The position numbers and the translations under genes are program-made. A stretch of DNA of 64,000 bases from Rheinheimera pacifica. Its GTDB lineage: Bacteria > Pseudomonadota > Gammaproteobacteria > Enterobacterales > Alteromonadaceae. The notes under the pieces were generated by a model that saw only the letters and a program-made list of their open reading frames with translations, was not told where the DNA came from and searched no databases. Shown piece by piece: positions 44,320 to 53,362 of the stretch (its first letter is position 1; each line of letters opens with the position of its first letter). The DNA is taken from assembly GCF_024809855.1 (NCBI RefSeq), contig NZ_JANUEM010000008.1, forward strand, positions 107,981 through 171,980. Direction: 5' to 3'.

Positions 44320-45216
44320 TTAGTTACCACCTTGTTTAACAGGTTGTTTGGTTTCGCCATCTTTGGTCATAACAGCACCGTAGATATCAATACGGCGGTC
44401 ACGGAAAATGCCCCAGGCACGGCGGGTAGCTGCAACGGCGTCTAAGTCAAAGGTATGCACCAGCACGGCTTCGTCTGTCTCGTTAGCTTCCTGTACCTTG
44501 GCACCGGTTTCGTCGGCAATAAAAGAGCTGCCGTAGAAGGTAATATGGTAATCGCCTTCGGTTTCAGTACCGATACGGTTAGAAGCAATCAGTGGCATTA
44601 AGTTAGCAGCAGCATGGCCTTGCTGTGTGCGCTGCCAGTGATCACGTGAGCTGATGGTTGGGTCGTGCGGCTCGCTGCCGATTGCCGTAGGGTAAAACAG
44701 CAGCTCTGCGCCCATTAGTGCCATGCTGCGCGCGCACTCGGGGAACCATTGATCCCAGCAAATACCCACGCCGATTTTGGCGTACTTGGTGGCAAACACT
44801 TTAAAACCGGTATCGCCGGGCGTGAAGTAGTATTTTTCGCTGTAACCCGGGCCATCCGGAATATGGCTTTTACGGTAAGTGCCCAGGTTTTCGCCGTCGG
44901 CGTCGATAATTACCACGCTGTTATACAGGCAGTTACCGGCGCGCTCGTAAATACTGATGGGCAGTACTACGTTCAGCTCTTTGGCGATTTTAGTAAAATG
45001 CGCCACAGCTTTGTTCTCTGCTACTGTAGTGGCAAAAGCTAAATAATCCGGTTTTTGTTTCTGGCAGAAATAATTGCGCTCAAACAACTCCTGCAGCAGG
45101 ATAATTTGGGCGCCCTGAGCGGCCGCTTCACGCACTAAACGCTCGCCACGTTTGATGTTTTCATCAACATTCCAGCCGCCAACCATTTGAGTTGCAGCAA
45201 CGGTTACATTACGCAT
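44320..45216 (-). CDS. aguB: N-carbamoylputrescine amidase
   Basis: 298 residues of the nitrilase superfamily, finishing putrescine synthesis from agmatine. The catalytic triad is readable as Glu in LLQELFERNYFC, Lys in YRKSHIPDGPGY and Cys in GVGICWDQWFPECAR. GGAG precedes the ATG. It is transcribed ahead of aguA with no gap. Confidence 0.96.
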   Translation of the reverse strand: MRNVTVAATQMVGGWNVDENIKRGERLVREAAAQGAQIILLQELFERNYFCQKQKPDYLAFATTVAENKAVAHFTKIAKELNVVLPISIYERAGNCLYNSVVIIDADGENLGTYRKSHIPDGPGYSEKYYFTPGDTGFKVFATKYAKIGVGICWDQWFPECARSMALMGAELLFYPTAIGSEPHDPTISSRDHWQRTQQGHAAANLMPLIASNRIGTETEGDYHITFYGSSFIADETGAKVQEANETDEAVLVHTFDLDAVAATRRAWGIFRDRRIDIYGAVMTKDGETKQPVKQGGN

Positions 45217-45400
45217 CAGTTATCTCCGACAGAGGGTAAAACCAACAGGCTAGCATCAGCTAAGGCGCTTGCCAAATAGGGCGCGAAAATGCCGCATTTT
45301 TGTCGTTGCGTCAACGCTTTTTAATAAAAAAACAGCAGCGGAAAATATGGCTTTGTCCGCCGCTATGAACAGGTGAGAGACGACCTGAAAAGAGATAGGT

Positions 45401-46030
45401 TTATTGCAGCGCCAACTCGGCAGCCTTTAACAGCAATTCGCCTTCTAACCGGGTTTTATAGTTAATATGTACATAGTTAAACAGCGCTTCGCCTTGAGTG
45501 TTAACGATGTACACTGCCGGCACCGGCAGTACTACTTTCTCAGTGCCGGTTTCGGTAGTGATCAGGCTGCCTAGCTTGCCTTTGTAAGCCGCTGCGGTTT
45601 TATCATCCAGATAATACGCCAGGCCAAAAGCGCTGCTGGCAGCAAAATTAGCATCAGACAACAGCGCATAGTTCAGCCGCTGGCCGCCGGTGTTTTTTAA
45701 ACTCTTATTGATTGACGCAGTACTATCTGGCGTTATAGCAATCAGCTGATAACCCAGTTGATTAAGCCGTGGCTCAATATCGCGCAGTGCAGATAATTGT
45801 GCATTGCAATAAGGGCACCAGCCGCCGCGATAAAATACCAGTACGCTGGGTTTTTGCTTTACCAGTTCCGCAAGTTGTACCGGGTTATTATCAGCTGTTG
45901 TTAAGCTGACGTCCGGTATGGTTAAACCATTCAGCAAAGGTGTTACCTGCTCAGGAGAGGGGGCTATGGTAGCGGCCATAAGTTTGATGCTGAACAATAA
46001 AGCTATAGCTGCACTTAGATAAAGTTTCAT
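45401..46030 (-). CDS. Exported AhpC/TSA-type peroxiredoxin-like protein
   Basis: 209 residues with a signal peptide (KLYLSAAIALLFSIKLMA) and a thioredoxin-fold domain carrying GWCPYC (C72 and C75). The two-Cys arrangement resembles AhpC-TSA family and thioredoxin-like proteins; the rest (LVFYRGGWCPYCNAQL, LIAITPDSTASI) is typical. Likely a periplasmic antioxidant or thiol protein. Divergent from ubiF. Confidence 0.85.
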   Translation of the reverse strand: MKLYLSAAIALLFSIKLMAATIAPSPEQVTPLLNGLTIPDVSLTTADNNPVQLAELVKQKPSVLVFYRGGWCPYCNAQLSALRDIEPRLNQLGYQLIAITPDSTASINKSLKNTGGQRLNYALLSDANFAASSAFGLAYYLDDKTAAAYKGKLGSLITTETGTEKVVLPVPAVYIVNTQGEALFNYVHINYKTRLEGELLLKAAELALQ

Positions 46031-46174
46031 AAAGTGTCCTTGTTATCCGAATTTTGAACTAACAAAGACAGGCCCTAAGCCATTTTACTTTCAGTATTCA
46101 ACAATAAATGGCAGTTTTCGTTTTTACGCGGCTCTGGCGTACAATGCCGCTAACAGAGAATGTGAATAATACCT

Positions 46175-47362
46175 ATGACTACTAATACAGCGTCTGAGCA
46201 TAATATCGACATCAGCATCGTTGGCGGCGGCATGGTAGGCGCCGCTATTGCATTGGCGTTAAGTCAGGCGGGTATGCGTGTTGCCCTGATAGAAAAGCAG
46301 CCGCCGCCTGAATTTAACGCTGACAGTGCGCCGGATTTGCGGGTGTCATCTATTAACCTTGCCAGCGAAGCCTGGCTAACCCAACTCGGTGCCTGGCAGA
46401 CGCTTTCGCAGATGCGCCTGTGCCCTTATCAGCGCTTACAGGCGTTTGAACAGCCACACAACATCGTTACCTTTAACGCGGCAGATATTAAACGCAGCCA
46501 TTTGGGCCATATTGTAGAGAATAACCTGCTGCAACTGGCGCTGTGGCAGCAATTTGGCGCTAATGTGCAGCTATTTTGCCCGGCATCTGTCAGTGCATTG
46601 CAGCAAAATGCCGACAGTGCGATATTGCTGCTCGATAGCGGCGAAACACTAATAAGTAAACTGGTCATTGCAGCAGATGGTGGCAACTCACAACTGCGCC
46701 AGTTGGCTGGTATTGGCACCAATGGCTGGCAATACCGCCAGGCGTGTTTAGTTGCGCTGGTTAATACGCCTTACCCGCAACAAGATGTTACCTGGCAGCA
46801 ATTTACGCCAGGTGGGCCAAAAGCCTTTTTACCGTTGCCGGGTAACCAAGGCTCAATAGTTTGGTACGACGAAGCCACAAGGGTAAAGCAGCTGGCTGCA
46901 CTTAACCCGGCGCAGTTAACACAGGAGCTTATGAAAGCTTTTCCGGTGCAAATAGGTGAAGTTGAAGTGGTCGCCAGTTCCTGGTTTCCATTGGCACGGA
47001 TGGACGCTAACCGTTATTACGCTGGCCGTGTAGCATTAGCAGGCGATGCCGCCCATACCATTAACCCGCTGGCGGGGCAGGGGGTTAACCTGGGTTTTGC
47101 TGACGCTAAACTACTCACAGAGCTGATTATCGATGCACAACGGCATAATACTGATATTGGCAATGCTGCTTTGCTGCAACGCTATCAGCGCAAACGTAAG
47201 CCGGCGAACTTATTAATGATGAGCGCGATGGATGGCTTTTATCAGGTATTCGGTAATGATATTACGCCGCTGCGTAAATTGCGCCAGTTTGCATTAAGTG
47301 TGGCTGCGCGCAGTACTATGCTAAAAACCTTAGTAGCACGTTATGCAGTTGGTTCTGAGTAA
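46175..47362 (+). CDS. ubiF: Ubiquinone biosynthesis FAD hydroxylase (UbiF-like)
   Basis: 395 residues of the UbiH/UbiF/UbiI flavin monooxygenases. FAD motif ISIVGGGMVGAAIALAL at ~13-29, ADSAPDLRVSSIN, RLQAFEQP and the second FAD motif ALAGDAAHTINPLAGQGVNLGF. ADSAPDLRVSSI and VENNLLQLALW agree best with UbiF (C6 hydroxylation), rather than UbiH or UbiI, as far as I recall these sequences. Confidence 0.85.
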   Translation: MTTNTASEHNIDISIVGGGMVGAAIALALSQAGMRVALIEKQPPPEFNADSAPDLRVSSINLASEAWLTQLGAWQTLSQMRLCPYQRLQAFEQPHNIVTFNAADIKRSHLGHIVENNLLQLALWQQFGANVQLFCPASVSALQQNADSAILLLDSGETLISKLVIAADGGNSQLRQLAGIGTNGWQYRQACLVALVNTPYPQQDVTWQQFTPGGPKAFLPLPGNQGSIVWYDEATRVKQLAALNPAQLTQELMKAFPVQIGEVEVVASSWFPLARMDANRYYAGRVALAGDAAHTINPLAGQGVNLGFADAKLLTELIIDAQRHNTDIGNAALLQRYQRKRKPANLLMMSAMDGFYQVFGNDITPLRKLRQFALSVAARSTMLKTLVARYAVGSE

Positions 47363-47401
47363 CTGATCGTCAAAGTAGGTTGGGACTTGTGCCCAGCGAT
47401 A

Positions 47402-47496
47402 CGGTTGCAACACCTACAGTGCTCGCCACAGCAACTCGTCCTTATGCCTACGGCAGGACTCAGACACTCTGTGGCTGTGCGCTGCAGGGTTCCAAC
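47402..47496 (-). repeat. Structured ~95-bp repeat, copy 3 (inverted relative to copy 2)
   Basis: Read on the minus strand: TTGGAACC, stem CTGCAG (one bulged C) pairing CTGTAG, stem GCCACAG / CTGTGGC, invariant loop AGTGTCTGA opposite GAGTTG, apical stem GTCCT...AGGAC with inner GCC/GGC, and end box GGTGTTGCAACCG. Forms a head-to-head pair with copy 2, 15 bp apart. Confidence 0.85.
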
Positions 47497-47511
47497 CTTC
47501 TCTCAATAGCA

Positions 47512-47604
47512 GATTAGAACTCTTTTGGCGCAGCCGCAGAGTGTCTGAACAAATGCGTTAGCATTTGTGAGTTGCTGTGGTGAGCACAAAAGATGTTGTA
47601 ACCG
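47512..47604 (+). repeat. Structured ~95-bp repeat, copy 2
   Basis: GATTAGAACT end box, stem TCTTTTG / CAAAAGA, stem GCCGCAG / CTGTGGT (two wobble pairs), invariant loop AGTGTCTGA opposite GAGTTG, apical ACAAATGC-GTTA-GCATTTGT, end box GTTGTAACCG. Located in the convergent gap between ubiF and the tRNA cluster (47363-47678), which holds nothing else besides the pair and the tRNA terminator. Confidence 0.85.
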
Positions 47605-47644
47605 GCAAATTTAAGCTAAACCAAAACAGGCGAAACCAGAAAGC

Positions 47645-47667
47645 AAAAACCCAGCCTAAGCTGGGTT
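47645..47667 (-). terminator. Terminator of the tRNA operon
   Basis: Minus strand: AACCCAGC-TTAG-GCTGGGTT followed by TTT; 11 bp downstream of the last tRNA. Confidence 0.85.
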
Positions 47668-47678
47668 CTTCTGTTTAA

Positions 47679-47753
47679 TGGCAGGGGCGGCTGGATTCGA
47701 ACCAACGCATGGCGGGATCAAAACCCGCTGCCTTACCGCTTGGCTACGCCCCT
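47679..47753 (-). tRNA. tRNA-Gln (anticodon TTG), copy 1
   Basis: 75 nt including encoded CCA. Acceptor AGGGGCG / CGCCCCT, anticodon stem-loop GCGGG-TTTTGAT-CCCGC, TpsiC arm with GGTTCGAATCC. Identical to the copy at 47819. Confidence 0.97.
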
Positions 47754-47818
47754 ACTGAAACACTGTTGTGTGATCGTCGTTTGGCAGGATTTTACGAAAA
47801 CTACGTTCACTGAATTAA

Positions 47819-47893
47819 TGGCAGGGGCGGCTGGATTCGAACCAACGCATGGCGGGATCAAAACCCGCTGCCTTACCGCTTGGCTACGCCCCT
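47819..47893 (-). tRNA. tRNA-Gln (anticodon TTG), copy 2
   Basis: Identical 75-nt sequence to the first tRNA-Gln, 65 bp away; a tandem duplication within the operon. Confidence 0.97.
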
Positions 47894-47922
47894 GCAAAAA
47901 CTTGTGTGCAACCACTGTAAAG

Positions 47923-48007
47923 TGGTGCGGAGAGAGAGACTCGAACTCTCACACCTCGCGGCGCTGGAACCTAAATCCAGTGCGTCTACCAATTCCGCCA
48001 TCCCCGC
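47923..48007 (-). tRNA. tRNA-Leu (anticodon TAG)
   Basis: 85 nt with CCA; acceptor GCGGGGA / TCTCCGC, anticodon stem-loop CTGGA-TTTAGGT-TCCAG, and the long variable arm typical of tRNA-Leu. Confidence 0.97.
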
Positions 48008-48026
48008 ATGCACAGGTAAAGTTAAG

Positions 48027-48103
48027 TGGTGGCTACAGCGGGAATCGAACCTGCGACCCCAGCATTATGAGTGCTGTGCTCTAACCAGCTGAGCTATGTA
48101 GCC
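48027..48103 (-). tRNA. tRNA-Met, elongator type (anticodon CAT)
   Basis: 77 nt with CCA; acceptor GGCTACA / TGTAGCC fully paired (so not initiator-type), anticodon stem-loop CAGCA-CTCATAA-TGCTG. First gene of the tRNA operon. Confidence 0.97.
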
Positions 48104-48133
48104 ACTATAACTTGACCTAAGCAAGTGGCGCGT

Positions 48134-48162
48134 ATTATCCAGAACTGCTCCTATAGCGTCAA
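48134..48162 (-). promoter_or_regulatory. Promoter of the tRNA operon
   Basis: Minus strand TTGACG, 17-bp spacer, GATAAT, then ACGCGCC. The GC-rich discriminator after the -10 is typical of stringently controlled stable-RNA promoters. Confidence 0.75.
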
Positions 48163-48238
48163 CCGTTTTTTTGCGTTTAAAAATCAATGTTGGTTCGTTT
48201 GCCGAATTAATACGCAAAACGCTGGTTTCACAAGCAAT

Positions 48239-48271
48239 AAAAAAGCCGTTGTCGGCAAACAACGGCTTTTT
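48239..48271 (-). terminator. Rho-independent terminator after ychF
   Basis: GCCGTTGT / ACAACGGC stem, loop of six, flanked by A- and T-runs on both sides so possibly bidirectional. Confidence 0.85.
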
Positions 48272-48288
48272 CCGGCGCTAAAATTTGG

Positions 48289-49380
48289 TTAGACGTTAAA
48301 ACGGAAATGCATTACATCGCCATCTTTTACAATGTAGTCTTTACCTTCTAAGCGCCATTTGCCAGCTTCTTTGGCTCCGGCTTCGCCGTTAAACTGCACA
48401 AAGTCGTTATAGGCGATAACTTCAGCGCGGATAAAGCCTTTTTCAAAGTCGGTGTGAATAACACCGGCAGCTTGTGGTGCTGTGGCGCCTACGGCTACTG
48501 TCCAGGCGCGTACTTCTTTAACGCCGGCAGTAAAATAGGTTTGCAGGCTTAGCAGTGAATAGCCACCGCGGATCACCCGGTTTAAGCCAGGCTCTTCTAA
48601 GCCCATATCGGCCATAAACTCGGCTTTCTCGTCGTCGTCCAGTTCGGCGATTTCTGATTCTATCGCCGCACACACCGGCACAACGATCGTCCCTTCTTTG
48701 TCGGCAATAGCCTGTACTATGTCCAGGTAAGGGTTATTCTCAAAGCCATCGTCCATTACGTTGGCAATGTACATGGTGGGCTTAATGGTTAAGAAGTTCA
48801 TATAAGCAATTAACGCTTTTTCTTCTTTATCAAGCGGTAACTGGCGTAGTGTGTGGCCTTGCTCTAAATGCGCTTTAACTTTTTCCAGCACGGCCATTTC
48901 AGCTTTAGCATCTTTATCGCCGCCTTTGGCTTTTTTGCTAACACGCAACATAGCACGCTCTGTGCTGTCCATATCAGACAGCACCAGCTCCATATTAATA
49001 GTGTCGATATCGTCAGCCGGGTCAATTCTGCCTGCTACGTGAATAATATTTTCATCGTCAAAACAGCGCACAACGTGGCCGATGGCGTCTGTTTCGCGGA
49101 TATTTGCCAGAAATTTATTGCCAAGGCCTTCACCCTTAGAGGCACCTTTTACCAAACCGGCAATATCAACAAACTCCATGGTAGTTGGCAGTACGCGCTG
49201 AGGGTTAACAATTTTCGCCAGCTTATCCAACCGTAAATCAGGCACCGGCACTACGCCGGTATTGGGTTCAATAGTACAGAACGGAAAGTTGGCTGCTTCA
49301 ATCCCTGCTTTGGTTAACGCATTAAACAGGGTGGATTTGCCTACGTTAGGTAAGCCGACGATGCCACATTTGAAACCCAT
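48289..49380 (-). CDS. ychF: Ribosome-associated GTPase/ATPase YchF
   Basis: 363 residues, full length. P-loop [17 protein letters not shown] at the N-terminus, [20 protein letters not shown] as switch/G3, and NVMDD in place of the usual NKxD, as expected for this ATP-preferring branch. C-terminal TGS-like domain ends [16 protein letters not shown]. Downstream of pth, as in E. coli. Confidence 0.97.
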   Translation of the reverse strand: MGFKCGIVGLPNVGKSTLFNALTKAGIEAANFPFCTIEPNTGVVPVPDLRLDKLAKIVNPQRVLPTTMEFVDIAGLVKGASKGEGLGNKFLANIRETDAIGHVVRCFDDENIIHVAGRIDPADDIDTINMELVLSDMDSTERAMLRVSKKAKGGDKDAKAEMAVLEKVKAHLEQGHTLRQLPLDKEEKALIAYMNFLTIKPTMYIANVMDDGFENNPYLDIVQAIADKEGTIVVPVCAAIESEIAELDDDEKAEFMADMGLEEPGLNRVIRGGYSLLSLQTYFTAGVKEVRAWTVAVGATAPQAAGVIHTDFEKGFIRAEVIAYNDFVQFNGEAGAKEAGKWRLEGKDYIVKDGDVMHFRFNV

Positions 49381-49422
49381 AACTAGTATCCTTTACGTGC
49401 TGTAATTAACGGCGCCTGCTGT

Positions 49423-50025
49423 TTAGCTGGCTTTGAAACTGTGCAGGCGGTTTTGCGCTTTAACCAGGCCATCGCGGGCCAGAATGTCAAAGCAACGTGC
49501 TGCCTCATCAATACTTTGTTCAATCAGGTTTTGTTCACTGGCCGGGGCCTTGCCCAATACATAGCCAGTTACCTGATCTTTATGGCCCGGATGGCCAATG
49601 CCAAGCCGTAGCCGGTAGAAATTCGGGTTGTTGCCAAGGCGCGCCATAATATCGCGCAGGCCATTGTGGCCCGCATGGCCACCACCGAGTTTAAATTTTG
49701 CCACACCCGGCTCCAGTGCCATTTCATCATGCGCTACCAGTATTTGTTCGGGTGTCAGCTTGTAAAACTGTGCCATAGCCAGCACGGCTTTACCGCTTAA
49801 ATTCATATAAGTAGAGGGAATAAGTAACTTGAATTCTTGCCCGGCGCAAACAAACTTACCGGTATAACCGAAAAACTTCGGCTCGTTTTTTAAGCTGACA
49901 TTAAAGGCGTGGGCCAGCTGCTGTACAAACCAGACACCGGCATTGTGCCGTGTCTGGCTGTATTCCGGGCCCGGATTCCCCAGGCCCACAATCAACTGAA
50001 CTGTTGACTGAACGCTGCCAGACAT
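49423..50025 (-). CDS. pth: Peptidyl-tRNA hydrolase
   Basis: 200 residues. [24 protein letters not shown] contains the catalytic His; YMNLSGKAV and HDEMALEPG / [13 protein letters not shown] complete the family motifs. It recycles stalled peptidyl-tRNA. Its ATG overlaps the rplY stop (TAATG), so the two are coupled. Confidence 0.97.
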   Translation of the reverse strand: MSGSVQSTVQLIVGLGNPGPEYSQTRHNAGVWFVQQLAHAFNVSLKNEPKFFGYTGKFVCAGQEFKLLIPSTYMNLSGKAVLAMAQFYKLTPEQILVAHDEMALEPGVAKFKLGGGHAGHNGLRDIMARLGNNPNFYRLRLGIGHPGHKDQVTGYVLGKAPASEQNLIEQSIDEAARCFDILARDGLVKAQNRLHSFKAS

Positions 50026-50627
50026 TACTCTGCGGCAGTTTCTTCGTCAGCAGCTTTACCAGCTGGTTTGTTTACAGAAACAACTGCTAAGTCGTGACCT
50101 TTCGCTAACTGAACGAAAGTAACACCTTTAGGTGCTTTCAGATCAGATAAGTGCAGGTGGGCACCTACTTCAACATTGCTCATGTCAACTTCGATAAACT
50201 CTGGTAAGTCTTTAGGCAGACAAGAGATTTCGATTTCGTTTGCAGCGTGTACTACTACGCCACCTTTTTTGATTGCAGCTTCTTCGTTAACGAAGTGAAC
50301 AGGAACAACAGTGTTCAGCTCGTGGCCAGCTTCAACGCGTTGGAAGTCAACGTGCATGATTTTTGGCTTGAACGGGTGACGTTGCATAGCTTTAACGATA
50401 GCTTTTACATCTTCTTTGCCAACTTTAATGGTCAGAATGTGAGAGTAAAACGCTTCAAAGCTTTGAGCTTTTAACAGTTTAGAATGCTCTAAAGTGATAG
50501 AAACCGGTGCTTTGCTACCACCGTAAATGATAGCTGGTACTTTGTCTTCGTGACGCAGGCGGCGGCTCGCACCTTTCCCCGCGTCAGTACGGACTTCTGC
50601 ATTTAATGTAAAAATTGCATCAGACAT
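50025..50627 (-). CDS. rplY: 50S ribosomal protein L25 (long, CTC type)
   Basis: 200 residues starting [25 protein letters not shown] at ATG 50627; an upstream in-frame TTG overlaps the GGAG ribosome site and is not used. An N-terminal L25 5S-rRNA-binding domain (~1-95) plus a C-terminal TL5-type beta domain, longer than the 94-residue E. coli protein. Its tail is Ala/Glu-rich. Confidence 0.96.
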   Translation of the reverse strand: MSDAIFTLNAEVRTDAGKGASRRLRHEDKVPAIIYGGSKAPVSITLEHSKLLKAQSFEAFYSHILTIKVGKEDVKAIVKAMQRHPFKPKIMHVDFQRVEAGHELNTVVPVHFVNEEAAIKKGGVVVHAANEIEISCLPKDLPEFIEVDMSNVEVGAHLHLSDLKAPKGVTFVQLAKGHDLAVVSVNKPAGKAADEETAAE

Positions 50628-50763
50628 GATGTACTCCAAAAATTAAGGTTTCCCAAGACTCGCGACCAGTCTCAGGCTGGATGCCCTTTTCAGGGGCGCG
50701 ACATATTACCACCGGGCTACAGAAGCTGCAAATGAAAACAATGAAGGAATTAATAAGCGAGGC

Positions 50764-50793
50764 AAACAAAAAAAGGCGCCGCAGCGCCTTTTA
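50764..50793 (-). terminator. Rho-independent terminator after prs
   Basis: Minus strand AAGGCGC / GCGCCTT stem with a four-base loop followed by a run of T, 18 bp after the prs stop. Confidence 0.85.
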
Positions 50794-50810
50794 CACATAT
50801 AAGATGGTGC

Positions 50811-51755
50811 TTAGTCGAACATTGAAGAGATAGATTCTTCGTTGCTGATCCGGCGGATACACTCGGCCAGCATTTCGCTTAATGTCAGTTGGCGCACCTT
50901 AGATACGGCTTTCATTTCGGCACTTAGCGGAATGGTATCGGTGATAATCAGCTCATCGATCACCGAATTGGCGATGTTCTCTGCTGCGCCGCCGGAAAAT
51001 ACCGGGTGAGTCGCATAAGCAAATACTCGCTTGGCGCCTTGCTCTTTTAAGGCTTCGGCCGCTTTACATAAAGTACCGCCGGTGTCGATCATGTCGTCAA
51101 CGATAATACAGTCGCGGTCTTTTACATCACCGATAATATGCATTACCTGGGCAACGTTAGCTTTTGGCCGGCGTTTGTCGATAATAGCTAAATCGGCGTC
51201 GTTCAGTAATTTGGCAATAGCACGGGCACGTACTACACCGCCGATATCCGGTGATACCACTACCGGCGAGGTAAAGCCTTTTTTACGCATATCGTCCAGC
51301 AGCACCGGGCTGGCGAATACGTTATCTACCGGTACGTCGAAGAACCCCTGGATTTGCTCGGCGTGCAAGTCTACCGTTAATACGCGGTCTACCCCGACGC
51401 TGGATAAAAAGTCGGCCACTACTTTGGCGGTAATAGGCACCCGGGCTGAACGTACACGGCGGTCCTGACGGGCATAACCGAAGTAGGGTATTACTGCTGT
51501 GATACGGCCGGCTGAAGCACGACGCAGCGCGTCAACCATTACAATCAGTTCCATCAGGTTATCGTTAGTCGGAGCGCAGGTTGACTGGATGATAAACACA
51601 TCAGAACCACGCACATTTTCATTGATCTGGACACTAACTTCCCCATCACTGAAACGGCCGACTTCGGCATCTCCAAGTTTAATATACAGGCGGCTGGCGA
51701 TTTTACTTGCGAGTTCTGGTATAGCGTTACCAGCGAAAACCTTCATGTCAGGCAC
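50811..51755 (-). CDS. prs: Ribose-phosphate pyrophosphokinase
   Basis: 314 residues from a GTG at 51755 ([16 protein letters not shown]), which aligns with the E. coli start and has GAGG upstream; a longer frame to 51794 is unsupported. It makes PRPP from ribose-5-phosphate and [38 protein letters not shown] and the PRPP-binding loop [10 protein letters not shown] are all intact. Confidence 0.97.
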   Translation of the reverse strand: MPDMKVFAGNAIPELASKIASRLYIKLGDAEVGRFSDGEVSVQINENVRGSDVFIIQSTCAPTNDNLMELIVMVDALRRASAGRITAVIPYFGYARQDRRVRSARVPITAKVVADFLSSVGVDRVLTVDLHAEQIQGFFDVPVDNVFASPVLLDDMRKKGFTSPVVVSPDIGGVVRARAIAKLLNDADLAIIDKRRPKANVAQVMHIIGDVKDRDCIIVDDMIDTGGTLCKAAEALKEQGAKRVFAYATHPVFSGGAAENIANSVIDELIITDTIPLSAEMKAVSKVRQLTLSEMLAECIRRISNEESISSMFD

Positions 51756-51825
51756 GGTAGGATCCTCAGGGCGGTGGTGAGTCCGGTTTATCAATTAACA
51801 GCGGCAAAAACACCGCTGCGGTTAC

Positions 51826-52671
51826 TTATTCGGTATCTGCCAACGCAGCCCACACAGGCGACTGGTTGACCCCTTTGGCAATAAAACCACGCCAGGACGG
51901 CGGTAATTGCGCAAGAGCATGCTGAGCACTGGTCTGGTCCGGGAATGCGGCGAACACACTGGCGCCAGTACCCGTCATTTGACACGGCGCGTATTCTACC
52001 AACCACTGTAAGGTTATTGCAACAATAGGGTAGAGCTGTTCTACCAATGGCTGGCAGTCGTTACGCCATTGCGCTGTTAACACCTGCTCAAAGCTTATAA
52101 TGGGTGTATTGCGTATTAAATCAGGGTGTTGGAAAATTTCAGCTGTACTGATATGACAATCTGGTGTAACCACCAGGTAAACTTTTTCGGCCATAGGCAG
52201 CGGTTGTAATTTTTCGCCTACGCCTTCGGCAAAGGCCGTGTAGCCACGAACAAACAAGGGCACATCGGCACCCAGTTTTAGCCCCAGCTCAGCCAGCGTA
52301 TCGGTGGTTAAATTCAGTTGCCATAATTTATTTAACCCCAGCAATGTAGTGGCAGCATCGGATGAGCCACCACCTAAACCGCCGCCCATTGGCAGGCGTT
52401 TATCCAGATAAATATCGCAGCCTTGCGTACTGTTGCTATATTGCTGTAACAGGCGGGCAGCGCGCAGCACCAGGTTTTGCTCGTTAACCAGCGATGCATC
52501 ATTACAATCAAGAGTGATATTGCCATCCGGGCGCTGGGTAAAGCTCAGCTCATCGCCGACATCCAGCAACTGAAACAAGGTTTGCAGGTTGTGATAGCCG
52601 TCAGGCCGGCGACCGGTAATATGTAAAAACAAATTCAGTTTTGCCACTGCCGGCAGGGTAAGGTGCTTCAT
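51826..52671 (-). CDS. ispE: 4-diphosphocytidyl-2-C-methyl-D-erythritol kinase
   Basis: 281 residues of the GHMP kinase family, MEP isoprenoid pathway. AVAKLNLFLHITGRRPDGYH at the N-terminus, the ATP loop PMGGGLGGGSSDAAT and the C-terminal MTGTGASVFAAF. Overlaps lolB by 4 bp; the lolB-ispE-prs order matches other gammaproteobacteria. Confidence 0.96.
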   Translation of the reverse strand: MKHLTLPAVAKLNLFLHITGRRPDGYHNLQTLFQLLDVGDELSFTQRPDGNITLDCNDASLVNEQNLVLRAARLLQQYSNSTQGCDIYLDKRLPMGGGLGGGSSDAATTLLGLNKLWQLNLTTDTLAELGLKLGADVPLFVRGYTAFAEGVGEKLQPLPMAEKVYLVVTPDCHISTAEIFQHPDLIRNTPIISFEQVLTAQWRNDCQPLVEQLYPIVAITLQWLVEYAPCQMTGTGASVFAAFPDQTSAQHALAQLPPSWRGFIAKGVNQSPVWAALADTE

Positions 52672-53276
52672 TGCCAGCTCCGGATCACAATTTTAATTTG
52701 GCTGTCGCTGCTTTGCAGTAACAGGCGCCTGGGCAGCGCCAGACTGTCGGGGAAAAAGCCCTGATACTGCAACTGCCAGACAATACCGGTGCTGTCTGTT
52801 AAATCAAATGACGTAACCCGGCCAAATTCGTCGCGTATAATGTTGCGGCCTTTACTGCCGGGTAAGCCACGCAGCCATAGCGGCATGTCGTGCAGCGGCA
52901 TTGACCAGCCCGACAGTTGTAGCAATAGGGTGCTGGTATCTACGGCGCGGTAGGTTTCACCTTTAATAGTAATAGCGCTGCCTTGTTCAGTTTCGCTTAG
53001 CTCGAACAGGCTGATACCAACAAAATTACTTAAACGGGCGTTGTAAGTTGCGCCGTCTTGCTGTTGCCAGCGCAAGTTACCGCTAAGCGAGTCTTCCGGT
53101 GTTTTAATGCCAACACTGGCTTGCAACGAAAATTGTTGCATTGCCAGTATATGTTGTTCACGCTCGTTGATGGTAAGCGGCGTTTCAGCCGGAGCCTGGC
53201 GCTGAAATACGCTACAGGCACTGAGTAATAAAATAACAATGCTGATAAATAACGGACGAATAAACGGATGCGCCAC
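52668..53276 (-). CDS. lolB: Outer-membrane lipoprotein receptor LolB
   Basis: About 202 residues from GTG 53276, chosen because AAGGA lies seven bases upstream and a compact signal (RPLFISIVILLLSAC) with lipobox LSAC follows. LolB accepts lipoproteins from LolA. The body (QASVGIKTPEDSLSGNLRWQQ, LRGLPGSKGRNIIRDEFGRV) is typical. Longer in-frame starts to 53348 would bury the signal peptide. Confidence 0.88.
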   Translation of the reverse strand: MAHPFIRPLFISIVILLLSACSVFQRQAPAETPLTINEREQHILAMQQFSLQASVGIKTPEDSLSGNLRWQQQDGATYNARLSNFVGISLFELSETEQGSAITIKGETYRAVDTSTLLLQLSGWSMPLHDMPLWLRGLPGSKGRNIIRDEFGRVTSFDLTDSTGIVWQLQYQGFFPDSLALPRRLLLQSSDSQIKIVIRSWQ

Positions 53277-53362
53277 ACTAAAGTCCTTCACTGAGCTTTC
53301 TTCGCTTTTATTAAGTTGGGGCTTTTTGTACAATTCGCCCCCTGACAATTCTGAAGATACAG

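Noticed and set aside
47645..48103. tRNA cluster as an integration site
   Set aside because: No integrase gene and no direct repeats of the tRNA 3' end apart from the tandem identical tRNA-Gln genes.
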